From NCBI GenBank assembly GCA_025936825.1, contig JAICSO010000005.1, positions 1 to 64,000 on the forward strand: a stretch of 64,000 bases of DNA. Reading direction: 5' to 3'. The stretch comes from Terriglobales bacterium. Lineage in GTDB: Bacteria > Acidobacteriota > Terriglobia > Terriglobales > Acidobacteriaceae. The translations under genes were made by a program, and so were the position numbers. Of this stretch, positions 54,246 to 62,656 are shown one piece after another. The notes under the pieces were generated by a model that was given only the letters and a program-made list of their open reading frames with translations, made no database searches and had not been told where the DNA came from. Every line of letters starts with the position of its first letter. Within the stretch, counting starts at the first letter, position 1.

Positions 54246-55175
54246 GTGAAGAAAATGAAATTCGTGATTTCGCTGACCACCCGCGACAACGACTATCAGC
54301 AAGAACAAGCCACATCGGCATTGGAAGCTGCTGCAAAAGCAGGCGTCGACGTCGAACTTCTGTACGCAGAAAATGACGCCGTGTTGCAGAGCCAGCAGTT
54401 GCTCAAGATGATTCAGGGGGAGTCGCGCCCAGCGGGCATCATTTTTGAGCCGGTCGGCGGAACCGCCATGCCTCAAGTCGCCAAGGCAGCGGTCGCTGCA
54501 GGTATTGGATGGGTGGTGCTGAATCGCGACGTGGAATACCTCACTGAACTGCGGCGCAGCACTAAGGTGTCGGCCTTTTCAATCACATCCGATCATACGG
54601 AGATCGGACGCATTCAGGGGAAACAGATTGCGGCACTGCTACCAAACGGAGGGTCGATCCTGTTGGTGCATGGCCCGGCTGACAGTCTTGCCGCCAAACA
54701 GCGGGCGGCGGGAATGGAAGCAGCCAAGCCCGCCAACGTCCAGGTGAAAACGATTAAAGCCAACTGGACGGAAGCGAGCGCGCATAAGGCGGTCAGTTCA
54801 TGGCTCAAACTGACAACGTCACAGCACGGTACCATGGACGCGGTTTGCGCACACGATGATTCAATGGCCGTCGGTGCGCGCAAGGCATTTCAAGAAATAA
54901 CCGACCTGACGCTCCGCCAGCGGTGGCTTTCGTTGCCGTTCCTTGGGATTGACGGCGTGAAGGCGACCGGCCAAGCTGCCGTCGACCGCGGAGTGTTGGC
55001 GGCGACGGTTATCGTCCCCACCAACACCGGCATAGGAATTGAAATGTTGGCGCGCGCTTTGAACACGGGAGTCAATCCGCCGGAGACGACTCTAACCACG
55101 GCTCAATCCTTTCCCACTATCGACGAGTTAGCAAGGAAACACAGTCAGAAAGCCCGGGCTGCAGCAGCGCACTAA
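54246..55175 (+). CDS. Orphan sugar-binding protein-like, no signal peptide
   Basis: 309 residues from GTG with GAGGT about seven bases upstream. Peripla_BP_4/ribose-binding fold: FVISLTTRDNDYQQEQATSA, then GGSILLVHGPADSLAAKQRA and DAVCAHDDSMAVGARKAF. An in-frame stop lies 27 bases upstream, so no signal peptide was overlooked. It lacks a DNA-binding domain, so it is not a LacI-type repressor, and no permease or ATPase adjoins it. Possibly an intracellular sensor. Confidence 0.78.
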   Translation: MKKMKFVISLTTRDNDYQQEQATSALEAAAKAGVDVELLYAENDAVLQSQQLLKMIQGESRPAGIIFEPVGGTAMPQVAKAAVAAGIGWVVLNRDVEYLTELRRSTKVSAFSITSDHTEIGRIQGKQIAALLPNGGSILLVHGPADSLAAKQRAAGMEAAKPANVQVKTIKANWTEASAHKAVSSWLKLTTSQHGTMDAVCAHDDSMAVGARKAFQEITDLTLRQRWLSLPFLGIDGVKATGQAAVDRGVLAATVIVPTNTGIGIEMLARALNTGVNPPETTLTTAQSFPTIDELARKHSQKARAAAAH

Positions 55176-55180
55176 GTGGG

Positions 55181-57205
55181 TCAGAGCGAGGCACCGCTGG
55201 ATTCTGTACTCTCCGGCTGTGCAGTCCCTTTCTTGATCGCATCGTCGAGAAGCTGTTTCATTTCGCGGTTGGCTTTTTCTGCCAATTCGCCCTGCTGACG
55301 TCCGAGTTCCCCTTGCTGGCGGCCTAGTTCACCCTGCTTCGCTCCGAGCGCGCCCATTTCCTCGCCGACTTTTCCTTGCTCATCGCCAGCGTCTGATTGG
55401 ATTCGGCCAATCTTGCTCTGCATCCTTCCGATTTCGGACTGGATCCGACCGATCTGCTCGACGGTTGCATCGGGCCCGAGCTGCTGCAACTCGGCTTTGA
55501 GCTTGTCAAGTTCCGCGGTCATGTCCGGCACCTTCACGCGCACCGCCTGCATGCGCTTGCCAAGTTCTTCCTGCTGCTTTCCTAAGGCCTCTTGTTGCTT
55601 GCCGAGCGCTGCCTGCTTCTTTCCGAGTTCTTCCTGCGGCGCCCACAATGCGCGAGCGCGGTCAACCGTCACCTGGTCGCGAATGATGTAGGACTTCTCG
55701 TCGCGCTCAAACCAGATGAAGTCGCCGGGAATGCTTTGCTTGAGCCGCTCGGCGTGGCGCGCGTCTTCGCCGGATCCCGACATCGTGAACCCGTTGCTCT
55801 TACCCGACACAATCACGAAGCGCTGCTCGTCGTCGTAGCCATAGCGGTACCAGAAACCACGATGGCGATTCTCACCAGCGTCTTGATCCTGGTTGGACTC
55901 TGCGGCAACTGCTACATCGGGACTCGACGGCGGAGTCGCAGAGTCCGGACTTGCAGGGGCAGCCGGAGCCACGTCGCCCGATCCTGCATGCGGAGCTTGC
56001 GGTGGCGCGGCATTCGTGGGAGCCGTATCAACCGAGGGCGGCTGAACCGAGGGCTGTGATGGAGCCGCGGGCGCCTCGTTCTGCGCGAGTGTTGCCGTCT
56101 GCCCTGCAGGGGAAGGGCTGGCGGGACGACCCGCTGCCACCAGGTAGGAAACCGGGAGTGCCAGAACAACTACCGCAATGAGTGCAGATTTCTTTGTTGG
56201 CATGTTCTTATCTACTGTCCATGCGAGAACTTTTTCCAGTCTTTTTTCCGACCGGCCAGAGCTGGCCATCGAGACACCTTGCCAGCCAACTCGGCCGGGA
56301 TGTGCTTGAACGCTTTCAAGGAAGCCGAGCAGCATTCGCGCATAGCTGTGTTGATCCGCTCCGCGGGCAAGTGCCTCTTCATCACTCGCCTGCTCGGCAA
56401 GTTCGATGATCTGTCGATTCAGCCACCATGCCAGCGGGCTGAACCAGAACACTGCACGATGAAGCAGCGCGACATACTGCGACAAGCAATCGTGTCGCGC
56501 CACGTGCGACATTTCATGGGTCAGCACGCCTGCGAGTTTGGCGTCTTCCCATTCACGCCAGGAAATCGGTAATAGGATCGCAGGTTTGATCACGCCAACC
56601 GTCAGCGGCACAGAGATGGCGTGTGACGCGACGATCTCCGCAACGTGGCGCAAATTTGTATCGCGAATCAGTGCCGTGAGCCGTGGATCGTGAATCGGCG
56701 TCGACTTCCGGACCAGTCGACGTGCGAGCACCACGCCGATGACCAGGCGAACCAAGAAGTACAGAGCAATTGCGATGTACCCGCCGAGCGCGAGCGCGGT
56801 CCAGGGCAGGGAAGCGAGTATTGCGACCCATGACTCCTGAGGCTTCGAAGCCGAAGCAGTATTCGAGAGCGAAGTGCTGGCTGCTGTTTCGGGTTTGCTC
56901 TCCCTCACAGTGAAGGTACGAACCGGCGTTGCAGTTGTGGGGCGAATGTCCTTCACAATCGTCGTCGGTACAGTCGGCGCAGCGAAGGGCACAGGAATGC
57001 CTATCGCTGGCAACATCCCTCCGAGCAGAGGCATGCCGAGGCCGGCGTACAGTACCGCAATCCAGGCAAAAAGCCGCACGTGCGTAGCCTTCACTCGGAA
57101 GGCAGCGAGCAGCAACGCTGCCAGTGCCGCAAGAATTGTGGTTCGCGCAGCGGACGTAGCAAGCTGCACTAGAAGAGTGTCCGCTTCAGAAGCAAATATC
57201 GTCAT
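55181..57205 (-). CDS. M56 (BlaR1-like) membrane metallopeptidase with coiled-coil tail
   Basis: 674 residues. Three to four N-terminal membrane helices, then VLTHEMSHVARHDCLSQYVA with HExxH near residue 230, characteristic of M56 sensor proteases, and EQASDEEALARG, the third zinc ligand. After a further helix (ALIAVVVLALPVSYLVAAG) comes a Pro/Ala-rich linker and, near residues 540-660, repeated GELGRQQGELGRQ and EALGKQQEELGKR units that form a long coiled coil. Classical BlaR1 has a penicillin-binding domain there instead. It is the partner of the BlaI repressor eight bases upstream. Confidence 0.88.
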   Translation of the reverse strand: MTIFASEADTLLVQLATSAARTTILAALAALLLAAFRVKATHVRLFAWIAVLYAGLGMPLLGGMLPAIGIPVPFAAPTVPTTIVKDIRPTTATPVRTFTVRESKPETAASTSLSNTASASKPQESWVAILASLPWTALALGGYIAIALYFLVRLVIGVVLARRLVRKSTPIHDPRLTALIRDTNLRHVAEIVASHAISVPLTVGVIKPAILLPISWREWEDAKLAGVLTHEMSHVARHDCLSQYVALLHRAVFWFSPLAWWLNRQIIELAEQASDEEALARGADQHSYARMLLGFLESVQAHPGRVGWQGVSMASSGRSEKRLEKVLAWTVDKNMPTKKSALIAVVVLALPVSYLVAAGRPASPSPAGQTATLAQNEAPAAPSQPSVQPPSVDTAPTNAAPPQAPHAGSGDVAPAAPASPDSATPPSSPDVAVAAESNQDQDAGENRHRGFWYRYGYDDEQRFVIVSGKSNGFTMSGSGEDARHAERLKQSIPGDFIWFERDEKSYIIRDQVTVDRARALWAPQEELGKKQAALGKQQEALGKQQEELGKRMQAVRVKVPDMTAELDKLKAELQQLGPDATVEQIGRIQSEIGRMQSKIGRIQSDAGDEQGKVGEEMGALGAKQGELGRQQGELGRQQGELAEKANREMKQLLDDAIKKGTAQPESTESSGASL

Positions 57206-57213
57206 TGGTTCTC

Positions 57214-57633
57214 TTACTCCGTAACGTCTTTTCGCCCCGGTTTCTTCTTTTCGTTCTCCGCGATTTTGCGGGCCAGGCGTTCCAGTTGCTTGCGATCCAG
57301 AACGTCGTTGTCGACCATGCCCAGCACGAGTTCTTCGGCCGATCCCCCGCAGAAGCGATCAATGATTCCTTTGACCGCTCGGACTGCAACGTTCTGCCGC
57401 GCATCCGAAGCCCGATAAACAAAGGTGCGGCCTTCCACCTGGTGCGCGACGTAGCCCTTTTCTTCCAGCCGCCGCAGAATTGTGCGTATGGTCGAGTCCT
57501 TCATGGGACGCGAAGGAGCGAGAGCTTCCCGGCACTGTTCCGCCGTGACCGGCCCATGCGACCAGACATAGTCCATGACCACCTGCTCTACCTCTCCCAG
57601 GTTCTTTAGACGTACTTGCCTTCTGTTAGTCAT
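57214..57633 (-). CDS. BlaI/MecI-family transcriptional repressor
   Basis: 139 residues from ATG 57633; a TTG 14 codons upstream would put the operator inside the gene and is rejected. LGEVEQVVMDYVWSHGPVTA and STIRTILRRLEEKGYVAHQV are the winged helix, and the C-terminal helices dimerise as in BlaI. The scissile region recognised by M56 partners cannot be located by eye. It probably represses itself and the M56 gene through the palindromes at 57635-57654. Confidence 0.9.
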   Translation of the reverse strand: MTNRRQVRLKNLGEVEQVVMDYVWSHGPVTAEQCREALAPSRPMKDSTIRTILRRLEEKGYVAHQVEGRTFVYRASDARQNVAVRAVKGIIDRFCGGSAEELVLGMVDNDVLDRKQLERLARKIAENEKKKPGRKDVTE

Positions 57634-57634
57634 C

Positions 57635-57654
57635 GTAACGTTACAATATGTAAC
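57635..57654. promoter_or_regulatory. Predicted BlaI operator
   Basis: GTAACGTTACAATATGTAAC combines two overlapping palindromes: GTAACGTTAC and GTTACAATATGTAAC. It overlaps the -10 region and lies just before the blaI start, the location and TACA/TGTA character of BlaI operators. Confidence 0.7.
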
Positions 57655-57675
57655 ATTGACGGGTTCAGACGTCAA
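57647..57675 (-). promoter_or_regulatory. Candidate promoter of the blaI-M56 operon
   Basis: TTGACG (57670-57675, minus strand), 17-base spacer and TACATA (57647-57652). The -10 match is poor, but the spacing is right and it overlaps the operator. Confidence 0.45.
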
Positions 57676-57717
57676 CAGAAATATTGCGTCGATCCGTCGA
57701 TCAAAATTCCAAAATAG

Positions 57718-57810
57718 ATGTCATTCCGAACTGCTTTAGCAGTGAGGAACCTGCTTTGAACCACAGCAAACAGCAGGTTCCTCAGCCCTGAAGGGCATGT
57801 GGAATGACAT
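57718..57810. repeat. GTCATTCC-family palindromic element, copy 2
   Basis: ATGTCATTCC at 57718-57727 and GGAATGACAT at 57801-57810 pair, as do GAGGAACCTGCT (57744-57755) and AGCAGGTTCCTC (57772-57783). It can fold into a long hairpin and is located between divergent genes. Confidence 0.75.
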
Positions 57811-57848
57811 ACCGGAGAGGGAATCGCCATGTGCCTCTGACACCCGAT

Positions 57849-57873
57849 AGCCAAGAGCCAAGAGCCAAGAGCC
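57849..57873. repeat. 7-base tandem repeat upstream of mqnC
   Basis: AGCCAAG occurs three and a half times in a row, ending 39 bases before the mqnC start. Confidence 0.8.
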
Positions 57874-57912
57874 TGTTCCTCTCCTCCTCAGCTAAAATAG
57901 ACCCGAGACCCC

Positions 57913-58956
57913 ATGTCCCTCACTCACGCCCAGGCCCTTGAACTCTACCGTTCCGACGATCTGATCGGCATCGGCATGGAAGCCGATGCCGTGCGCCGCA
58001 AGCTGCATCCCGACGGCGTGGTCAGCTACATCATCGACCGCAACATCAATTACACGAACTACTGCACCGAGTACTGCACCTTCTGCGCGTTCTATCGTCC
58101 GCTGAAGGGGCCCAAGGCGAAAGAGGGATACATCCTCGACTTCGAAACCATTTACGACAAGATTCGCGAGACCGTCGAACTCGGCGGCACGGGCGTGCTG
58201 ATGCAAGGCGGCTTGCATCCTGACCTGAAGATCGACTGGCACGAGCAGATGCTGCGCGGCATCAAGCAGCGCTTCAAAGTTCATCTGCACTGCTATTCGG
58301 CGTCGGAAATCATCGCCATCGCCGAGTACAGCGGGCTTACTATTTGCGATACCATCATGCGCCTGCGCGATGCCGGGCTCGACTCCATCCCTGGCGGCGG
58401 CGCGGAGATTCTCGACGACGAAGTGCGCCACCGCATTGCCCGCCTGAAGTGCCTGACCGAAGACTGGCTCAACGTGCACCGCACCGCGCACCAGCTCGGC
58501 ATGCGCACCACCGCCACCATGATGTTTGGCGTCGGCGAAAAATTTGAGCACCGCATCAACCACCTGCAGGCGATTTACAACCTGCAGGAAGAAACCGGCG
58601 GATTCACCGCGTTCATCCCCTGGACGTTTCAGCCGCAGAACACCGCGCTCGGCGGCCGCAAGTGGGAGGAAGCCACCGCCGTCGAGTATCTGAAGAACCT
58701 CGCCATCTCGCGACTGTTCCTCACTAATTTCCAGAACGTGCAGTCGAGCTGGGTGACGCAAGGATTGAAAGTCTGCCAGATGGGCCTGCGCTTCGGCGGC
58801 AACGACGTCGGCTCAGTGATGCTGGAAGAAAACGTCGTCCGCGCTGCCGGCGTGACCAACTGCACCACGGAAGAGGAGTTGCGCCGCATCATCCGCGACG
58901 CCGGCTTCAGGCCCGTGCAGAGGGATACGTTGTATAGGACGTACTTCCTGACTTGA
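57913..58956 (+). CDS. mqnC: Cyclic dehypoxanthinyl futalosine synthase MqnC
   Basis: 347 residues. The radical-SAM cluster motif is NYTNYCTEYCTFCAFYR near residue 53 (C-x3-C-x2-C). SDDLIGIGMEADAVRRKLHP at the start, LMQGGLHPDLKIDWHEQML and DSIPGGGAEILDDEVR are typical of the MqnC/MqnE group; MqnC cyclises dehypoxanthinyl futalosine to the spiro intermediate of menaquinone synthesis. MqnE is the closest alternative, but the N-terminal pattern fits MqnC better. Confidence 0.92.
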   Translation: MSLTHAQALELYRSDDLIGIGMEADAVRRKLHPDGVVSYIIDRNINYTNYCTEYCTFCAFYRPLKGPKAKEGYILDFETIYDKIRETVELGGTGVLMQGGLHPDLKIDWHEQMLRGIKQRFKVHLHCYSASEIIAIAEYSGLTICDTIMRLRDAGLDSIPGGGAEILDDEVRHRIARLKCLTEDWLNVHRTAHQLGMRTTATMMFGVGEKFEHRINHLQAIYNLQEETGGFTAFIPWTFQPQNTALGGRKWEEATAVEYLKNLAISRLFLTNFQNVQSSWVTQGLKVCQMGLRFGGNDVGSVMLEENVVRAAGVTNCTTEEELRRIIRDAGFRPVQRDTLYRTYFLT

Positions 58957-58972
58957 GAATTCGGAGAGCACT

Positions 58973-59266
58973 ATGCACACAACTTCCGATCATCGCGAAC
59001 CAGAACGAGAAATAGGTGTATTAGCTGGACAAGCGGATGCGCTGTTGAAGAAGTTGGGAATTGCTTTTTCTGATCAAGATCGGGCTTCTGGTGCGAACGC
59101 TGAGGCCTTGGCATTGGAGCGGTATGAACGACTTGCGACGGCTGAGAGGGAATCGACCCAAGTCGATTGGGAGAGAACGATGGTATATGGAAGAAACGGG
59201 AGGGAGTTGATGGCACGTCTGTGGGAGGTTAAGGAATACCTGCGCCAAGATCGCAAAGCCATCTGA
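58973..59266 (+). CDS. Small hypothetical protein downstream of mqnC
   Basis: 97 residues, GGAGAG close upstream of the ATG, 16 bases after mqnC. Helical throughout (ALALERYERLATAERESTQV). Not recognised; the same strand and spacing suggest co-transcription with mqnC. Confidence 0.6.
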   Translation: MHTTSDHREPEREIGVLAGQADALLKKLGIAFSDQDRASGANAEALALERYERLATAERESTQVDWERTMVYGRNGRELMARLWEVKEYLRQDRKAI

Positions 59267-59293
59267 CCCAGACTGAACCGCGGAAGGCGTTAA

Positions 59294-60019
59294 TTAGGAG
59301 AAGTTTCTGTTTCGTAAGGCGTGTCCATCAATCAGCTTCACACTATTCTTTTGAGCTAACGCCTTTGCCGATGGTGTGAATGAACCGCTTGTAACTACCC
59401 ATCCTTCATCTGCTCCATAGAAGCTCACCGCACCAACTACTTCTTGCACTGCACGATTGCCAACAGAGCCTTGATAACGCTTAGCTTGAATAACTATCGT
59501 TCTCCCGTCGCGTTTGGCGATTAGGTCTGCACCTTGATCACCGGTGACCGGTGTTCCACTGACATCCTTGAAGCCGATTTCCGTGAGAACCTTGGCGACG
59601 TAGGTTTCGAATTCACGTCCGCTTAGCTCATCGAACTGCTCAGCTGATTTCTTGCTTCTGTGAGACTCATGATATGAGCAGAACTCACGCTCGAGCCGAG
59701 CCTTCAGCAATCTATATTTCGTTATCAAGACAAGAAATGCCGACAAGTCTTCACCTGGGCGAAATCTTGCCTGTATCTTTGTCCTGAGGCCCCGAACTAG
59801 ATCAGGTCCTTCCAAATCACGAAAGAGAAGACTCTTAATCGACTCGATGCAGTCCGAATCGAGCTTCGCGGTCTTCAGAAGCAGAATCTCGATTTCCTTT
59901 GGCAATAAATCCCATCGCTCATCGCCATAGTCGTCCAAAACGGAAACTTTCCTCTCGGCGATTTCGAGAAACTTCTCCACCACCACGGAATGGCGAGAAC
60001 GCCACGTTTGGTATGTCAC
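59294..60019 (-). CDS. mrr: Mrr-type restriction endonuclease
   Basis: 241 residues from GTG. Residues 1-125 are a helical domain I cannot assign. From about 130 the Mrr catalytic fold appears: EQFDELSGREFETYVAKVLT, then GDQGADLIAKRD and IVIQAKRYQGSVGN, the D...QxK set of PD-(D/E)xK nucleases. Mrr enzymes cut methylated DNA or stay alone as defence nucleases. The start overlaps the stop of the upstream small gene by four bases (GTGA). Confidence 0.85.
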   Translation of the reverse strand: MTYQTWRSRHSVVVEKFLEIAERKVSVLDDYGDERWDLLPKEIEILLLKTAKLDSDCIESIKSLLFRDLEGPDLVRGLRTKIQARFRPGEDLSAFLVLITKYRLLKARLEREFCSYHESHRSKKSAEQFDELSGREFETYVAKVLTEIGFKDVSGTPVTGDQGADLIAKRDGRTIVIQAKRYQGSVGNRAVQEVVGAVSFYGADEGWVVTSGSFTPSAKALAQKNSVKLIDGHALRNRNFS

Positions 60020-60222
60020 ATCATTTCGTTTTTCACTTCTCGCTGGAACTGCGCAAGGTCTTCCTGACGCTGTCGATTTATCCGAGCCTGTTCAGCTTCC
60101 AGAGCCTTTTGTCTGTAGATGTTGACGCATGACTCGTGAGCTTTTTCGAACCAACCAACCTTTTGGTCACAATAGGGGCAAAGTGCCACAAGAGCGCCTC
60201 TGATGGATTCTTGGGGAATCAT
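60016..60222 (-). CDS. Small zinc-finger-like protein coupled to Mrr
   Basis: 68 residues from ATG 60222 (a TTG four codons earlier is possible). CPYCDQKVGWFEKAHESCVN supplies C-x2-C and H-x3-C, a likely zinc site. The rest is a charged helix ending EVKNEMM. It is translated together with the Mrr gene and may be its regulator or DNA/protein adaptor. Confidence 0.6.
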   Translation of the reverse strand: MIPQESIRGALVALCPYCDQKVGWFEKAHESCVNIYRQKALEAEQARINRQRQEDLAQFQREVKNEMM

Positions 60223-60316
60223 TATAGAACCCAATGTCGTGTTATCCCAGGATTCGGAGTGATCTTAAACGCCATCGCGAAAGTGAGTACAATACGCTCT
60301 GAGTTATCCAAATTGA

Positions 60317-60661
60317 ATGTGGCGCTATTTCAAAGGCGTTTGTCTTTTCCTTTTGGCGTTGGCGCTCCTTCCACTCGTTGTAGCGTTCCTGGTGAAATTG
60401 TTGGTTGTGGCTGGTACGTGGACGCTCCAGAGCATAACCGAGCCTCTCTACGCCGGTGCCGCTGGTCTCACCTTCTTGATCATTCTTGGATTCGGCGTTT
60501 TGGTTGTTATGTCCGAAAACACTAATCAGAAATCACAGCCGCCTAGTGACCCTACAGGCCGCGCGGTTGCGTACTGTAACGCTTGCGGCAAGGCGAATTG
60601 GGCGAACATTGCAGACTGCCACTACTGCGGCACTCACATGCCAGTCTCTCGTGCGACTTAA
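60317..60661 (+). CDS. Membrane protein with zinc-ribbon tail
   Basis: 114 residues. Two hydrophobic helices (FLLALALLPLVVAFLVKLLV and LTFLIILGFGVLVVM) then a ribbon with CNAC and CHYC. Divergent from the zinc-finger/Mrr pair. No strong ribosome site. Function unknown. Confidence 0.6.
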   Translation: MWRYFKGVCLFLLALALLPLVVAFLVKLLVVAGTWTLQSITEPLYAGAAGLTFLIILGFGVLVVMSENTNQKSQPPSDPTGRAVAYCNACGKANWANIADCHYCGTHMPVSRAT

Positions 60662-61027
60662 GCCCGATTCAAAAAATCAATTCTCAGCCCGGTGCCCCAT
60701 CCTTTCGCGCTTTCTGCGAAAGGGTGGGGAATCCAACGTCTCACCCAAAAAGCAAAACGGCCTCACAATATGAGGCCGTTCGCACATAACACCCCGTCAA
60801 GGTCAATTCAATTATCGACTCGCAATCGCAGAACTCCAGCGCAAAGGAAAACGGCCTGTCTTGACGCCGTTCCATCACTCCGTCAAACTGCTGAGATTAT
60901 CGGCGGCTTTCCGCAAAAGCGTAAATAGATTCCATTCCCTTACTCCGGCTACAGTTTCTCTCCCTGCAACGGGCAAAGTTGCTGCGGCTTCTAAGCTGCA
61001 CAAGGGGTTTCTGTTCGGAGGTTCAGA
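60662..61027. other. Gene-free region before the FG-GAP gene
   Basis: 366 bases without a convincing gene. It holds the hairpin at 60756-60780 and a second weaker AACGGC/GCCGTT pair (about 60850-60871). GGAGG lies before the FG-GAP start. Confidence 0.6.
60756..60780. terminator. Terminator-like hairpin
   Basis: AACGGCCTCA - CAATA - TGAGGCCGTT, a perfect ten-base stem. T-richness is on the minus strand (TTTTGCTTTTT), so on plus it would act poorly. Confidence 0.45.
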
Positions 61028-62572
61028 ATGCGTGTGGCAGCTTTCTTCCTTTCCCTTCTGCTGATGTGCGGTAGTGCAATTGCTGGCGGCACGGTCGGCT
61101 TCAACGTCAAGTGGTATTCGACCGGACAGTGGCCCTTCAACGACATCGTGGATTCCCCGGGAGCCGAGGACACGACCGGCATTGTGATCGCGGACCTCAA
61201 TCGCGACGGGATTCTCGACGTGGCATATAGCTATTCCTGCTGTGGAAACGGCTCCGGCGGAGGCGTGATCGTTAAGTTGGGAACAGGCGGCGGCAACCTC
61301 GGCCCCGATGTGCCCTACAAATTTGGCCAGGACGACGTGGCGGAGTTGAAGACCGCCGACGTCAACGGCGACGGCTGGCTCGACCTGATGTTCCCCGACG
61401 TATTTTATGACTCGATCAACGTGTTCCTTAACAACGGCGATGGGACGTTCTACTACGCGGGCAAGGTTGGGTTCGGCGGAAGATACTCCGGTTCGTTCAC
61501 CCTGGGAGACTTCAATCACGATGGCAAAATTGATCTGGCTGAGATTACCTGCGACCAACCTCAAGGCGGCTTTCCTCGTGGCGCCAATTGCACGCTGAAC
61601 ATCGGGTTGGGCGATGGCACCGGGATGAATTTTCCGGTTTCGCAATCCATTCAGCTCGCGGGGTCTTCCTTTAACCTTCAGTCCGCCGATATAAACGGTG
61701 ATGGCAAACTCGACCTCGCCTTTGCACGTGGCAGCGTGGGAGTGATTCTGTGGGGACGCGGAGATGGAACCTTCTCAAGCCCAACGTATCTGAAACCGCC
61801 GACCACCGATCCAATGGATTCCGTCGCCATTGCCGATTTCAACAATGACGGACGCCTCGACCTGGCGTTGTTATCCGGCTATCCCTGCTCGCCGGATCCG
61901 AACCGGGGAGCTTGCGGCCAGGGAAATGTGAACAACGTTTGGATGTACAAGAACAATGGCGGAACCAGTTTCACTTTGACAACCCACTCGCAGTTCACGG
62001 CCCAGGCAGGAATGATCGTGCCGGCCGATATCAACGGCGACCTCAACCAGGACCTCCTCCACTTCAACCAGTTCGCTGGTGGCATTTACCCGATTATTGA
62101 TCCTCACGGTGGATATGAATATGTCATGGGACTCGGCAATGACATGCTGGGCACCCAGGGGAGTTTCTCCAGTAGCTGGATTAGCGCTGTCACGTTCCGC
62201 GATATGGATGGCGATTCCCGCGCGGACTATGTGGTCATCGACTGGCTCACAAATCAGCTTGGCGTCGGAATTCAGACCGGCGGTTACAAAAATTGCCCTC
62301 CGCCAAACTCAGCAAAGCTCGCAGCGAAGATCTGCGGCGTCTCGAATGGCGCGACGGTGAGCTCACCGCTACTGCTCAGAGCGTCAGGTAATTCGCCTGC
62401 CGGAGTGAGTCAATTGCAGGTTTGGATCGACGGAAAGAAGCAGTACATCAAGTGGGGCGACCAGCTGGCAAAGAAGTTTGCGCTCACCTCCGGCAAGCAT
62501 CGCATTGCGGTCGTCGCGAATGATCAGTACATCGGGAGTGCAACTACAGCGGTAAATGTGACCGTGCCGTAG
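61028..62572 (+). CDS. Secreted FG-GAP/VCBS-repeat protein with Ig-like end
   Basis: 514 residues, GGAGG seven bases upstream. Signal peptide MRVAAFFLSLLLMCGSAIA. At least six repeats with the calcium-binding loop D-x-N-x-D-G-x-x-D (ADLNRDGILD, ADVNGDGWLD, GDFNHDGKID, ADINGDGKLD, ADFNNDGRLD and a degenerate DMDGDSRAD) form a beta-propeller. The last 90 residues look like an immunoglobulin-type domain. Probably a surface or adhesive protein; the ligand is unknown. Confidence 0.85.
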   Translation: MRVAAFFLSLLLMCGSAIAGGTVGFNVKWYSTGQWPFNDIVDSPGAEDTTGIVIADLNRDGILDVAYSYSCCGNGSGGGVIVKLGTGGGNLGPDVPYKFGQDDVAELKTADVNGDGWLDLMFPDVFYDSINVFLNNGDGTFYYAGKVGFGGRYSGSFTLGDFNHDGKIDLAEITCDQPQGGFPRGANCTLNIGLGDGTGMNFPVSQSIQLAGSSFNLQSADINGDGKLDLAFARGSVGVILWGRGDGTFSSPTYLKPPTTDPMDSVAIADFNNDGRLDLALLSGYPCSPDPNRGACGQGNVNNVWMYKNNGGTSFTLTTHSQFTAQAGMIVPADINGDLNQDLLHFNQFAGGIYPIIDPHGGYEYVMGLGNDMLGTQGSFSSSWISAVTFRDMDGDSRADYVVIDWLTNQLGVGIQTGGYKNCPPPNSAKLAAKICGVSNGATVSSPLLLRASGNSPAGVSQLQVWIDGKKQYIKWGDQLAKKFALTSGKHRIAVVANDQYIGSATTAVNVTVP

Positions 62573-62592
62573 GAATTCGTTCCACCCCGCCG

Positions 62593-62621
62593 TTGACAAA
62601 CCCTTTCCGGCGTAGCAAAAT
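62593..62621 (+). promoter_or_regulatory. Promoter of the SDR gene
   Basis: TTGACA at 62593-62598, 17 bases, CAAAAT at 62616-62621 (four of six). A start near 62628 leaves a leader of about 29 bases with CGGAGG ahead of the ATG. Confidence 0.55.
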
Positions 62622-62656
62622 TCCCGCCCGTCAAACAAGCACGATCCGGAGGTCCC

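Noticed and set aside
60875-61645. Minus-strand open frame over the FG-GAP gene
   Set aside because: Antisense shadow; the plus frame has a signal peptide and calcium-loop repeats.
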